Assembly: GCF_000730625.1 (NCBI RefSeq)
Contig: NZ_BBIT01000002.1
Coordinates: 558,001-622,000 of the forward strand
DNA length: 64,000 nucleotides
Direction: 5' to 3'
Source of the DNA: Pseudomonas oryzihabitans NBRC 102199
GTDB taxonomy: Bacteria > Pseudomonadota > Gammaproteobacteria > Pseudomonadales > Pseudomonadaceae
The notes below the pieces were generated by a model. The model saw only the letters and a list, made by a program, of their open reading frames with translations, ran no database searches and was not told the origin of the DNA. The position numbers and the translations under genes are program-made. Positions 26,812 through 35,979 of this stretch are shown here, piece by piece. Numbering within the stretch: the stretch's first letter is position 1; the number at the start of each line of letters is the position of its first letter.

Positions 26812-27864
26812 ATGAAAACCCTGGCCAAGACCCCCGTCACCATCGTCACCGGCTTCCTCGGTTCCGGCAAGACCACCCTGCTGCGACACATGCTCGACCA
26901 CGCCGAAGGCCGCCGCATCGCGGTGATCGTCAACGAATTCGGCGAGCTGGGCATCGACGGTGAAATCCTGCGCCAGTGCAGCATCGGCTGTACCGAGGAA
27001 GAGGCCCAGGGCCGCGTCTTCGAACTGGCCAACGGCTGCCTGTGCTGCACTGTGCAGGAAGAATTCTTCCCGGTGATGAAGGAGCTGGTGGCCCGCCGCG
27101 GCGACATCGATCATATCCTCATCGAGACCAGTGGCCTGGCCCTGCCCAAGCCCCTGGTGCAGGCCTTCCAGTGGCCGGAGATCCGCAACGCCTGCACGGT
27201 GGATGCGGTGATCACCGTGGTCGACAGCCCCGCGGTGGCGGCCGGCACCTTCGCCGCCCATCCCGACCAGGTGGACGTCCAGCGCCGCCAGGACCCCAAC
27301 CTCGACCATGAATCGCCGCTCCACGAGTTGTTCGAAGACCAGCTCGCCAGCGCCGATCTGGTGATCCTCAACAAGGCCGATGGCCTGGATGCCGAGGCCC
27401 TGGCGCGGGTACGTGCCGAGGTCACCGAGGAGTTGCCGCCGGCGGTCAAGGTGGTGGAAGCCAGTCGCGGCGTGCTGCCGCTGTCGGTTCTGCTGGGGCT
27501 GCAGGCCGAATCCGAGGCCCATATCGACAGCCGTCCCACCCACCATGACCTCGAAGGTCATGAAGACCACGATCACGACGAATTCGACTCCTTCGGCGTC
27601 CAGCTGCCCGAGGTGGCCGAGGCGACCCTGCTGGCGGCCCTGGCCGAGGTGGTCAAGACCCATGGTGTGCTGCGGGTGAAGGGCTTCGCGGCCATCGCCG
27701 GCAAGCCGCTGCGACTGCTGGTCCAGGGGGTCGGCACCCGCTTCGACAAGCACTTCGACCGCCCCTGGAAGACCGATGAGACTCGCAGCACCCAGCTGGT
27801 GCTGATCGGCCAGGAGTTGGACCAGGCGGCCATCACCGCCCAGTTGCGCGCCGCGGTCGCCTGA
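26812..27864 (+). CDS. cobW: CobW, metallochaperone GTPase of cobalamin biosynthesis
   Basis: 350 residues, G3E GTPase. Walker A GFLGSGKTTLL at residue 14, the family GCLCC metal-binding motif (CxCC), LIETSGLALP, the NKAD guanine-specificity motif (LVILNKADGL) and a His-rich stretch (THHDLEGHEDHDHDEF) before the C-terminal domain. CobW is believed to deliver cobalt to the CobN chelatase. It is directly upstream of cobN (6 bp gap) and under a cobalamin riboswitch. Confidence 0.92.
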   Translation: MKTLAKTPVTIVTGFLGSGKTTLLRHMLDHAEGRRIAVIVNEFGELGIDGEILRQCSIGCTEEEAQGRVFELANGCLCCTVQEEFFPVMKELVARRGDIDHILIETSGLALPKPLVQAFQWPEIRNACTVDAVITVVDSPAVAAGTFAAHPDQVDVQRRQDPNLDHESPLHELFEDQLASADLVILNKADGLDAEALARVRAEVTEELPPAVKVVEASRGVLPLSVLLGLQAESEAHIDSRPTHHDLEGHEDHDHDEFDSFGVQLPEVAEATLLAALAEVVKTHGVLRVKGFAAIAGKPLRLLVQGVGTRFDKHFDRPWKTDETRSTQLVLIGQELDQAAITAQLRAAVA

Positions 27865-27870
27865 CGCCAG

Positions 27871-30800
27871 ATGCATCTGCTGCGTACCCAGCCGGGCGGC
27901 TTCGTCCCCGACGACGGCATCGCCCACCTGGCGCAGACGCCCGGTGAGATCGTCGTGCTCTGCAGTGGCGATTCGCACCTGGCGCTGCTGGCGGAGGCGA
28001 CCCGTAGCCTGGACGAGGACTATCCGAGTCTGCGCCTGGCCAATCCCATGCAGTTGCAGAACCACGCCTCGGTGGACCTCTATGTCGAGGAGGTGCTGAG
28101 CCAGGCTCGGGTGGTGTTCATCTCCCTGCACGGCGGCCAGGGTTACTGGCGTTATGGCATGGAACGGCTGGCCGAGTTGGCCGCGCGGGGGCTGACCCTG
28201 ATCGCGGTACCCGGCTGCGATCGGCCCGATCCTGAGCTGATGGCCCTGGGTACGGTGGCCCCGGAGCTGGCCGAACGGCTGTGGCGCTATCTGCGCCAAG
28301 GAGGGCTGGGCAATGCCCAGGATTTCCTGCATTGCCTGGCGGCCGAATGCCTGGGTGCCCCGTACACCTACCAGCCGCCACGGGAATTGCCGCGGGTGGC
28401 GGTCTATCAGCCGGAAGGCCTGGGTCTGGACGGCTGGCGCCAGCACTGGCGACCGGATTGGCCGACCGCGGCGCTGCTGTTCTATCGCACCCATCTGCAG
28501 TCGGCCAACACCGCCTTCGTCGACGTCTTCTGCCAGCAGCTGGCCGCCGAAGGGCTGAATCCGTTGCCTATCGCCGTGGCCAGTCTCAAGGAGCCGGCCT
28601 GTCTGGAGGAGGTGGAGCGGCTGCTGGACGAGATCAACGCCGCGCTGATCCTCAATACCACCGGCTTCGCCCAGTCCAGTCCGGAGCGGCCGAATCTGAC
28701 GCCGTTCCGTCGCCCGGTGCCGGTGCTCCAGGCCATCTGCGCCCAGGACAATCGCGAACGCTGGATCGAGAATCCCCAGGGTCTGGGTGCCCGCGACCTG
28801 GCCATGCATATCGCCCTGCCGGAATTGGACGGGCGCATCATCACCCGGCCGATCAGCTTCAAGGGCCTGGCCTGGCGCTGCGAGCGCAGCCAGAGCGACG
28901 TGGTCAACTACCAGGCCGATGGCGAACGCATGGCCTTCGTCGCCCGTCTGGCGCGCAACTGGATCGAGCTGGCGCGGCGGCCGGCGGCGGACAAGCGCAT
29001 CGCCCTGATCCTGGCCAACTATCCGACCCGCGATGGCCGCATCGGCAATGGCGTGGGCCTGGATACCCCGGCGGCAGCGCTCGGGGTGCTGCAGGCCCTG
29101 CAGACGGCTGGCTATCCGGTGGCCAACGTGCCGGAGAGCGGCACCGCCCTGATCGAGCGCCTGCTCGGTGGGGTGACCAACGACAGCGCCCTGCGCGATC
29201 TGCGCCCGGCGTTGCAGAGTCTGGCGCTGCAGGACTACCAGGCGTTGTTCGCCGGGTTGCCGCTCAGCCTGCAGCAGGCGGTGACCGAGCGCTGGGGCGG
29301 ACCCGAGACCGATCCCATGCACCGTCGCGGTCGGCTCATGGTGGCCGGGGTGCGCTTCGGCCTGACCTTTGTCGGCATCCAGCCGGCACGTGGCTACGAC
29401 GTCGATCCGGCGGCGGTCTACCACGATCCTGCGCTGGTGCCGCCCCATGGCTACCTGGCCTTCTATTTCTGGCTGCGCGAGGCCTATGGCGCCCAGGCCG
29501 TGGTGCATCTGGGCAAGCACGGCAATCTGGAATGGCTGCCGGGCAAGGGCGTCGGGCTGTCGGCGGAGTGTTGGCCGGACGCCATTCTCGGACCGCTGCC
29601 CAACGTCTATCCCTTCATCGTCAACGACCCGGGCGAGGGCGCCCAGGCCAAGCGCCGCACCCAGGCGGTGATCATCGATCACCTGATGCCGCCGCTGACC
29701 CGAGCCGAGAGCTACGGGCCGCTGCGCGATCTGGAGCGCCTGGCCGACGAATACTATGACGCCAGCCTGCTGGATCTGCGGCGCGCCACCGAGTTGCGCG
29801 GCGAGATCCTGCAACTGGTGCGCGAGACCGCGCTGGATCGCGAGCTGGGGCTGGTGATCACCGACGATCCGGACAGCTGGCTGCCGCAACTGGACGCCTA
29901 CCTGTGCGATCTCAAGGAATCCCAGATCCGCGACGGCCTGCATGTGTTCGGTGAATCCCCGACCGGGCAATTGCGTCGCGATACCCTGGTGGCGCTCTTG
30001 CGCATCCCCCGTGGCGATGCCCAGGGCGGCAATGCCAGTCTGTTGCGGGCGCTGGCCAAGGATCTGCAGCTGGAGTTCGATCCCCTGGCCGCCGACCTGG
30101 GCGAGCCCTGGCAAGGGGCGCGCCCGGCTTGCCTGGCGGCGCTGTCCGCCGAACCCTGGCGAACCCTGGGCGATACCCGGGAGCGCCTGGAATTGCTGGC
30201 CCTGGCGCTGGTCGCCGCGATGGTCGATGCCGAGCCCTTGCCGTTGGCGCTGGACGAATTGTCGGCGACCCGTCCGGTGCTGGAACACCTGGTCACCCAG
30301 GTGGCGCCGGCACTGGACGGCTGTGGCCCCGCTGAAATCGTCGGCCTCCTGGCGGCCCTGGACGGGCGCTTCGTGCCGGCCGGTCCCAGCGGCGCGCCCA
30401 GTCGCGGGCGGCTGGATGTCCTGCCCACCGGGCGCAACTTCTTTTCCGTGGACGTGCGCAACCTGCCGAGCATGACCGCCTGGCGGCTCGGCTGGCAGTC
30501 GGCCAATCTGCTGCTGGAGCGTCATCTGCAGGAGGAGGGCGACCACCTGCGCCAGCTGGGTCTTTCGGTCTGGGGCACGGCGACCATGAGGACCGGCGGC
30601 GACGACATCGCCCAGGCCATGGCGCTGTTGGGTGTGCGCCCGGTGTGGCAGACCGGCAGCGCCCGGGTCGAAGACTTCGAGATCCTGCCGCTGTCGCTGC
30701 TGGATCGTCCGCGGGTGGACGTCACCCTGCGCATCTCGGGTTTCTTCCGCGATGCCTTCGGTGGTCTGGTACGGCTGTTCGATGCCGCGGTCCAGGCGGT

Positions 30801-31620
30801 CGCTGCCCTGGACGAGCCGGAAGATCTCAACCCCCTGGCCGCCCAGGTTCGCCACGAGCGCGCTGCCCTGGAAGCGGCCGGTACCGCTGCTGACCTCGCC
30901 CGGCGTCAGGCCGGCTGGCGCATCTTCGGCGCCCAGCCCGGTGCCTATGGCGCCGGTGTTCAGGGCGCGGTGGAAGAACGCCAGTGGCAGGATCGCAGCG
31001 AACTGGCCACGGCCTACCTCAACTGGGGCGGCTACGCCTATGGCGCCGAGGATGAGGGCACCGCCGCTCGCGATGACTTCTCCCGCCGCCTCGGTCGGCT
31101 GCAGGCCGTACTGCAGAACCAGGACAACCGCGAGCACGACCTGCTCGATTCCAACGACTACTACCAGTTCCAGGGCGGCATGCTGGCCGCCGCCGAGACC
31201 CTGAGCGGCCAGCGGCGCGCCAGCTACTTCGGCGACCATGCCCAGGCCGATCTGCCGAAGATCCGCACCCTGAAGGAAGAGCTGGGCCGCGTGGTGCGCT
31301 CCCGGGCAGCCAATCCCAAGTGGATCGCCGGCATGAAGCGCCATGGCTACAAGGGGGCCTTCGAGATGGCCGCCACCGTGGACTACCTGTTCGGCTTCGG
31401 CGCCACTACCGAACTGGTGGAGGATCACCAGTACCGGCAACTGGCCGATGCCTATCTGCTCGACGCCGATACCCGTGACTTCGTCGAGCGCCATAACCCC
31501 GAGGCCCTGCGCGACATGACCGAGCGCCTGCTGGAGGCCCAGCAGCGCGGTCTCTGGCAACAGCCGGGCGACTACCGCGAAGCCCTCGAACAGCTGCTGA
31601 TGGATATGGATGAAGCCTGA
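27871..31620 (+). CDS. cobN: Cobaltochelatase large subunit CobN
   Basis: 1249 residues, full length for CobN. Family blocks include the N-terminal PGEIVVLCSGDSHLALLA, IALILANYPTRDGRIGNGVGLDTP, VVHLGKHGNLEWLPGKGVGLS, YPFIVNDPGEGAQAKRR, MRTGGDDIAQA and the C-terminal NPKWIAGMKRHGYKGAFEMAATVDYLFG (two segments around residue 1160). It inserts cobalt into hydrogenobyrinic acid a,c-diamide with two AAA+/VWA subunits, here encoded by the next gene(s). The ATG at 27871 is 6 bp after cobW. Confidence 0.95.
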   Translation: MHLLRTQPGGFVPDDGIAHLAQTPGEIVVLCSGDSHLALLAEATRSLDEDYPSLRLANPMQLQNHASVDLYVEEVLSQARVVFISLHGGQGYWRYGMERLAELAARGLTLIAVPGCDRPDPELMALGTVAPELAERLWRYLRQGGLGNAQDFLHCLAAECLGAPYTYQPPRELPRVAVYQPEGLGLDGWRQHWRPDWPTAALLFYRTHLQSANTAFVDVFCQQLAAEGLNPLPIAVASLKEPACLEEVERLLDEINAALILNTTGFAQSSPERPNLTPFRRPVPVLQAICAQDNRERWIENPQGLGARDLAMHIALPELDGRIITRPISFKGLAWRCERSQSDVVNYQADGERMAFVARLARNWIELARRPAADKRIALILANYPTRDGRIGNGVGLDTPAAALGVLQALQTAGYPVANVPESGTALIERLLGGVTNDSALRDLRPALQSLALQDYQALFAGLPLSLQQAVTERWGGPETDPMHRRGRLMVAGVRFGLTFVGIQPARGYDVDPAAVYHDPALVPPHGYLAFYFWLREAYGAQAVVHLGKHGNLEWLPGKGVGLSAECWPDAILGPLPNVYPFIVNDPGEGAQAKRRTQAVIIDHLMPPLTRAESYGPLRDLERLADEYYDASLLDLRRATELRGEILQLVRETALDRELGLVITDDPDSWLPQLDAYLCDLKESQIRDGLHVFGESPTGQLRRDTLVALLRIPRGDAQGGNASLLRALAKDLQLEFDPLAADLGEPWQGARPACLAALSAEPWRTLGDTRERLELLALALVAAMVDAEPLPLALDELSATRPVLEHLVTQVAPALDGCGPAEIVGLLAALDGRFVPAGPSGAPSRGRLDVLPTGRNFFSVDVRNLPSMTAWRLGWQSANLLLERHLQEEGDHLRQLGLSVWGTATMRTGGDDIAQAMALLGVRPVWQTGSARVEDFEILPLSLLDRPRVDVTLRISGFFRDAFGGLVRLFDAAVQAVAALDEPEDLNPLAAQVRHERAALEAAGTAADLARRQAGWRIFGAQPGAYGAGVQGAVEERQWQDRSELATAYLNWGGYAYGAEDEGTAARDDFSRRLGRLQAVLQNQDNREHDLLDSNDYYQFQGGMLAAAETLSGQRRASYFGDHAQADLPKIRTLKEELGRVVRSRAANPKWIAGMKRHGYKGAFEMAATVDYLFGFGATTELVEDHQYRQLADAYLLDADTRDFVERHNPEALRDMTERLLEAQQRGLWQQPGDYREALEQLLMDMDEA

Positions 31621-31621
31621 G

Positions 31622-32665
31622 ATGACCGCCCCCGTCTTTCCCCTGGCCGCCGTGGTCGGCGCAGACAGCCTCAAGTTGGCGCTGTGCCTGAATGCCATCG
31701 ATCCCCGTATCGGCGGTGTGCTGATCGAGGGTCCCCGGGGCATGGCCAAGTCGACCCTGGCCCGGGGCCTGGCCGATCTGCTCGGCGGCGGTCCCTTCGT
31801 CACCCTGCCTCTGGGCGCCAGCGAAGAGCGCATCGTCGGCACCCTGGATCTGGATGCGGCGCTGGGCGAAGGCCGGGCGCGCTTCGCGCCGGGCGTACTG
31901 GCGGCGGCCCATGGCGGCGTGCTCTATGTCGACGAGGTCAATCTGCTGCCGGATCACCTGGTCGACCTGCTGCTGGATGTGGCGGCCAGTGGGGTCAACC
32001 GGGTGGAGCGCGACGGCATCTCCCATGAGCACGCCGCGCGCTTTTTGCTGGTGGGCACCATGAATCCGGAGGAGGGCGAGTTGCGTCCGCAGTTGCTGGA
32101 CAGGTTCGGCTTCGCCCTGGCGCTGGACAGCCGGCCGGCCCCCCGGGAGCGGGCGGAGATCCTGCGCCGGCGGCTGGCCTTCGACAGCGATCCGTCAGCC
32201 TTCATTGCGCAGTGGGAAGCGGCGCAGGGGGAACTGCGTCAGCGCTGCGCCGTGGCCCGTACACGGCTGGCCGACATTCCCCTGGACGATGCCGCCCTGG
32301 AGGCCATCACCGCCGGCTGCCACCAGGCCGGTGTCGATGGCCTGCGCGCCGACCTGGTCTGGCTACGCGCGGCGCGCACCCATGCGGCCTGGCGCGGCGC
32401 CACGGCGATCGAAAACGCCGATATCGCCGCCGTGGCCGAATTCGCCTTGCGCCATCGGCGCCGCGAACTGGCGGATGGTCCCTCATTAATACCACCCTTA
32501 CAGGATGATTTGACTCCCACTACTCCGGAGCGAGAGCCTGGCGATCAACAGGAGCAGGGGGATGCCGAGACCGCGCAGGGCGAGGGCGATAGCTGGGGTG
32601 CCCTGGCGCCGGAGCCCACTGCAACGGGTCCCAGACGCCGATTGGGCGGGGCAAAAAAGCCCTAG
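31622..32665 (+). CDS. ChlI-type AAA+ subunit of the cobaltochelatase (0-frame product of an fs-chlD-like gene)
   Basis: 347 residues. AAA+ motor of Mg/Co chelatases: Walker A EGPRGMAKSTLARG at about residue 38, GTLDLDAALGEG, Walker B GVLYVDEVNLLPDH, LVGTMNPEEGELRPQLLDRFGF. After the AAA domain comes an acidic Pro/Glu/Gln-rich linker of the kind that joins AAA and VWA domains in ChlD. The ATG at 31622 is one base after the cobN stop. Translation stops at 32663-32665 just after an A AAA AAG slippery site; a -1 shift there would give a 569-residue ChlD-like protein with the VWA domain. The short product would serve as the ChlI/CobS-like subunit. Confidence 0.9.
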   Translation: MTAPVFPLAAVVGADSLKLALCLNAIDPRIGGVLIEGPRGMAKSTLARGLADLLGGGPFVTLPLGASEERIVGTLDLDAALGEGRARFAPGVLAAAHGGVLYVDEVNLLPDHLVDLLLDVAASGVNRVERDGISHEHAARFLLVGTMNPEEGELRPQLLDRFGFALALDSRPAPRERAEILRRRLAFDSDPSAFIAQWEAAQGELRQRCAVARTRLADIPLDDAALEAITAGCHQAGVDGLRADLVWLRAARTHAAWRGATAIENADIAAVAEFALRHRRRELADGPSLIPPLQDDLTPTTPEREPGDQQEQGDAETAQGEGDSWGALAPEPTATGPRRRLGGAKKP

Positions 32666-32700
32666 GCATCCGATCATCCGGCACCCTGGATCGCGATGCC
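32653..32700 (+). promoter_or_regulatory. Probable programmed -1 ribosomal frameshift site
   Basis: The slippery heptamer A AAA AAG (32653-32659) is in the correct phase of the chlI frame, two codons before its stop. After a 5-nt spacer comes an 11-bp stem (32665-32675 with 32689-32700, one bulge, 13-nt loop). A purine-rich gggcgggg lies just upstream. The -1 frame is the frame of the VWA domain. Confidence 0.82.
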
Positions 32701-32775
32701 CGAAGCGGGACGGGCAAGGCCGCAGGCGGTCGCCAGGGCGCGCGTTCGCCGGGTACCGAAGGCCCTGTTGCCTGG

Positions 32776-33330
32776 GTGCCGACGCTGCTCCGCGGGCGTC
32801 CCCGTCGCGCGGGTGATCTCCTCCGGCAACCACGCCGGCAGCGTCCGGCCCAGCTTTGGCTGGTGATCCTCGATCACTCCGCGTCCACCCGCCGCCACGG
32901 TGCCCTGGCCCAGGCCAAGGGGCTGCTGGCCGACTGGTTCGAGCAGGCCTATCGCCAGCGGGTCAGGGTCGCGGTCCTGCAGACGGCGGGGGCGCGACCC
33001 GAATGGTCTTTCCAGGGCCAGCGTAGCGGGCAGGCCCTTCAGGCATGGCTGGAGCAGCTGGGCGCGGGAGGCGGAACGCCTTTGCTGGCGGGACTGGCGG
33101 AAGCTCAGGCCTGGTTGACGAGCCGTCGGCGGCAACACCCCGGCGAGGAATGCCAGCTGCTGCTGGTCACCGATGGACGTCTGCGTGAGCTGGAGGGGTT
33201 GGCCGTACCGGACTGTCCCATCCGGGTGCTGGATATCGAGTTGGGACCACTGCGCCTGGGACGGGCAGGGGAACTGGCTCGGCGCCTGGGCGCGGAATAC
33301 CTTCACCTCGAGGAGGTACCGGTGGTCTAG
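32776..33330 (+). CDS. VWA-domain (ChlD-type) part of the cobaltochelatase, -1 frame extension of the ChlI-type gene
   Basis: A von Willebrand A domain: LWLVILDHSASTRRHG is the MIDAS DxSxS motif, GGTPLLAGLAEA gives the MIDAS Thr, and LLLVTDGRLRELEG the distal Asp. The first conventional start in this frame is the GTG at 32776, but coding-like sequence extends back to 32659 (residues reading AAGGRQGARSPG before the VWA domain) without any start codon. The likely product is therefore a frameshift fusion with the preceding AAA domain rather than a separate protein. ChlD-type subunits bridge the AAA ring and CobN. Confidence 0.82.
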   Translation: MPTLLRGRPRRAGDLLRQPRRQRPAQLWLVILDHSASTRRHGALAQAKGLLADWFEQAYRQRVRVAVLQTAGARPEWSFQGQRSGQALQAWLEQLGAGGGTPLLAGLAEAQAWLTSRRRQHPGEECQLLLVTDGRLRELEGLAVPDCPIRVLDIELGPLRLGRAGELARRLGAEYLHLEEVPVV

Positions 33331-33338
33331 CCACCGGT
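33318..33338 (+). terminator. Hairpin over the chlD stop codon
   Basis: ACCGGTGG (33318-33325) pairs exactly with CCACCGGT (33331-33338); the TAG stop codon sits in the 5-nt loop. No T-run follows, so termination is uncertain. Confidence 0.35.
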
Positions 33339-33343
33339 GCGGC

Positions 33344-33437
33344 GTAGGTCGGGTTGAGGCGGTCCCATCGTCGAAGCCCGACATCGGGGAACTCGAGCCT
33401 CGTTCTGTTGGGCTTCGCTGCGCTCAACCCAACCTAC
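33344..33437. repeat. Palindromic intergenic repeat (GTAGGTyGGGTTGAG type)
   Basis: GTAGGTCGGGTTGAG (33344-33358) and CTCAACCCAACCTAC (33423-33437) are inverted repeats with one mismatch, nesting a second pair CGAAGCCCGAC / GTTGGGCTTCG. This is a widespread proteobacterial intergenic repeat type. It lies between the chelatase gene and the convergent znuA-like gene. Confidence 0.75.
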
Positions 33438-33446
33438 CAGAGAGCC

Positions 33447-34367
33447 TCAATGCCCGCCCTTCATCGCCTTGACCAGGGTATCCACGTTGTAGCGGAACAT
33501 GGCGGCATAGGTGGGCGCCGGGCCGTCCGCCGGAGACAGGGCTTCGACGTACAGCTCGCCACCCGGCTGGGCGCCGCTCGCCTTGGCGATCTGCTGTACC
33601 AGGCGCGGATCGTTGGAGTTCTCGAAGAAGTAGGTGGCGACATGCTCCTGCTTGATCTGGCGGATCAGCTTGGCGACGTCCTGGGCGGACGCCTCGGCTT
33701 CGGTCGACAGACCCAGCGGCGAGATGAAGGTCACGCCATAGGCGTCGGCGAAGTAGCCGAAGGCATCATGGGAGGTCAGTACCTTGCGTTTGGCCTTGGG
33801 TATCTGGCCGATCTGCTCGCGGGCATAGCGATCCAGGGCTTCCAGTTCGGCGATGTAGCGATCGCCGTTGGCCTTGAAGGTGGCCGCGTCCGCCGGATCC
33901 ACCGCGGACAGCGCCTTCACCACGTTGCGGGTGTAGACGACCACGTTCAGCGGGTTGTTCCAGACATGGGGATCGATACCGCCATGGTCGTGATCATGGT
34001 CCGCGTTGCCATGTTCATCCTCGTCTTCCGCCATCTCGCGGGTCTTGATCCCCTCACTGAGCACCACCGGCGGGCGCGCCTGGCCGGAGGCCTTGATCAG
34101 GCGGTCCATCCAGCCTTCCAGGTGCAGGCCGCTCATGAACACCACATCGGCCTGCTTCAGCGCCTGGGCATCGGTGGGCGTCGGTTCATAGGCATGGGGA
34201 TCGCCATTGGGACCGACCAGGGAGGAGACCTGCACCTGATCGCCACCGACCTGTTTGACCACGTCGGCGATCACGGTAAAGGTGGCGACGGCCTTGACCG
34301 GTGCGGCCTGGGCCTGGCCGGCAGCCGCGAGCAGGAGGGCAGCGCCCAGGGAGAACAGGGATTTCAT
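33447..34367 (-). CDS. Metal (zinc-type) ABC transporter substrate-binding protein
   Basis: 306 residues, cluster A-I solute-binding protein. Signal peptide (MKSLFSLGAALLLAAAGQAQA), the first metal His in DPHAYEPTPTDAQ, a His/Asp-rich loop (EDEDEHGNADHDHDHGG) typical of zinc-binding ZnuA proteins, then DPHVWNNP, TSHDAFGYFADAYG and the conserved C-terminal Asp region. It captures metal in the periplasm for the permease and ATPase genes upstream in the same operon. Zinc is inferred from the His-loop and the Zur-like box; manganese is the alternative. Confidence 0.87.
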   Translation of the reverse strand: MKSLFSLGAALLLAAAGQAQAAPVKAVATFTVIADVVKQVGGDQVQVSSLVGPNGDPHAYEPTPTDAQALKQADVVFMSGLHLEGWMDRLIKASGQARPPVVLSEGIKTREMAEDEDEHGNADHDHDHGGIDPHVWNNPLNVVVYTRNVVKALSAVDPADAATFKANGDRYIAELEALDRYAREQIGQIPKAKRKVLTSHDAFGYFADAYGVTFISPLGLSTEAEASAQDVAKLIRQIKQEHVATYFFENSNDPRLVQQIAKASGAQPGGELYVEALSPADGPAPTYAAMFRYNVDTLVKAMKGGH

Positions 34368-34378
34368 GGTGACTCCTT

Positions 34379-35248
34379 TCAGTGGGTGAGGTGGGGGCGG
34401 GGGCGCAGTCGCCGGTAGAGACCCAGGCGACCGAACAGCAGGGACAGGAGGTAGCAGCCACCCGCAGTGAGGACGATGGCCGGACCCGAGGCGCAGCCAA
34501 GGTGGTAGGACAGCACCAGGCCGATCAGGCCGCTGAGGCTGGCGATCAGGCTGGCTACCGCCATCAGTCCGGGCAGGCTGTTGGCCCAGAAGCGCGCCGC
34601 GGTGGCCGGCAGCATCATCAGACCAACCGCCATCAGGGTGCCCAGGGCCTGGAAGCCGGCGACCAGGTTGAGCACCACCAGCAGCAAAAACAGCAGGTGA
34701 TAGAGCGAACCGCGACCACCCACGGCGCGCAGGAAGCCCGGATCGAAGCACTCCAGCGCCAGCGGCCGGTAGATCACCGCCAGCACCAGCAGCGACAGGG
34801 TGGCGATGCCGGCGACCAGATAGAGCGCCGTGGCGTCGATGGCCAGGATGGTGCCGAACAGCACGTGCAGCAGATCCACGCTGGAGCCGTGCAGTGACAC
34901 GATCAGCACCCCGGCGGCCAGGGACATCAGATAGAAGCTGGCGAAGCTGGCATCCTCGCGCTGGCTGGTGAAGCGGCTGACCAGGCCGGCGAGACCGGCC
35001 ACCAGCAGGCCGGCGAGCATTCCGCCGATGCCCATGGCCGGCAGCGACAGCCCGGCGACCATGAAGCCCAGGGCTGCGCCTGGCAGCACGGCATGACTCA
35101 TGGCATCGCCCACCAGACTCATGCGCCTGAGCATCAGCAGGACACCCACCGGACCGGCGCCCAGCGCCAGGGCCAGGCAGGCCACCAGGGCGCGGCGCAT
35201 GAAGCCGAATTCGACGAAGGGTTCGACGAGGAATTGATAGAGAGTCAT
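34379..35248 (-). CDS. Metal ABC transporter permease (ZnuB/MntB-like)
   Basis: 289 residues with about eight membrane helices. The ABC-3 family signature MLRRMSLVGDAMSHAVLPGAALGF near residue 40 includes the conserved metal-permease DAMSHAVLPG. It lies 11 bp upstream of the binding-protein gene and overlaps the ATPase gene by 4 bp. Confidence 0.9.
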   Translation of the reverse strand: MTLYQFLVEPFVEFGFMRRALVACLALALGAGPVGVLLMLRRMSLVGDAMSHAVLPGAALGFMVAGLSLPAMGIGGMLAGLLVAGLAGLVSRFTSQREDASFASFYLMSLAAGVLIVSLHGSSVDLLHVLFGTILAIDATALYLVAGIATLSLLVLAVIYRPLALECFDPGFLRAVGGRGSLYHLLFLLLVVLNLVAGFQALGTLMAVGLMMLPATAARFWANSLPGLMAVASLIASLSGLIGLVLSYHLGCASGPAIVLTAGGCYLLSLLFGRLGLYRRLRPRPHLTH

Positions 35249-35979
35249 GCGCGTTCACAGACCGCCGCGTTGGCGTCCCAGCGTTCGGCGAGATTGCGCG
35301 CGCGGGCCAGATGCTCGCTGACCAGCACCTGATCGGTGTCGCCCCAGGCGATGGCTTCCCGGGCCAGCAGCAGGGTCTCGGGAAAGTGCTGGCGAACCTG
35401 CTCCAGATCGTGCAGCACGGCGATCACCGTGCGGCCCTGGCCATGCCAGCGGCGGACGATGGTCAGCAGGTCTGCGGTGGTGCGCGCATCAATGGCGGTG
35501 AAAGGCTCGTCCAGCAGCAGCACGGGAGCGTCCTGCAACAGCAGGCGGGCGAACAGTACCCGCTGGAATTGCCCGGACGAGAGAGCGCCGACCAGGCGGT
35601 CCTCCAGGCCTTCGAGACCGACCGCCTGCAGCGCCCTGGCCGCTTCCTCCCGGTGGGCGGCGGTCACCCCGCGCCAGAGGCCCAGGCCGCGCCAGGCGCC
35701 CAGCACCACGGTTTCCAGCACGCTGAGGGGAAAGCTGCGGTCGATCTCGGCGGCCTGCGGCAGGTAGCCCAGACGGCGTTGCGGCACCGCGCGGTTGACC
35801 CGGCCACTCACTGGTCTCAGGGTGCCGGCGATGGCCTTGAGCAGGGTGGACTTGCCGGCGCCGTTGGGGCCGACGATCGCGGTGAGGCTGCCGGTCCGGA
35901 AGCAGCCGCTGAGATGATGGATGGCCGGATGTCGCTGATAGGCCAGGGTCAGGTCCTGGAGCTCGATGGCCGCGCTCAT
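35245..35979 (-). CDS. Metal ABC transporter ATP-binding protein (ZnuC-like)
   Basis: 244 residues. Walker A VGPNGAGKSTLLKA near residue 38, signature LSSGQFQRVLFARLL, Walker B VLLLDEPFTAID and the switch His in VLHDLEQ. The GRVNRAVPQRRLGYLPQAAEIDRSFP block is typical of zinc/manganese importers. ATG 35979 overlaps the TGA of a 38-codon gene upstream (CCATGAGC), pointing to coupled translation. Confidence 0.9.
   Translation of the reverse strand: MSAAIELQDLTLAYQRHPAIHHLSGCFRTGSLTAIVGPNGAGKSTLLKAIAGTLRPVSGRVNRAVPQRRLGYLPQAAEIDRSFPLSVLETVVLGAWRGLGLWRGVTAAHREEAARALQAVGLEGLEDRLVGALSSGQFQRVLFARLLLQDAPVLLLDEPFTAIDARTTADLLTIVRRWHGQGRTVIAVLHDLEQVRQHFPETLLLAREAIAWGDTDQVLVSEHLARARNLAERWDANAAVCERA

Noticed and set aside
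26632-31842. A 1736-codon open frame on the minus strand across cobW and cobN
   Set aside because: It is antisense to cobW-cobN, is low-complexity Gly/Gln/His/Arg-rich, and matches no family; an artefact of high GC3.
32590-32776. Treating the chlI/VWA boundary as a simple pseudogene frameshift
   Set aside because: The shift falls on a perfect slippery heptamer with a correctly spaced stem-loop, both domains are intact, and such frameshifting is known for chlD genes.
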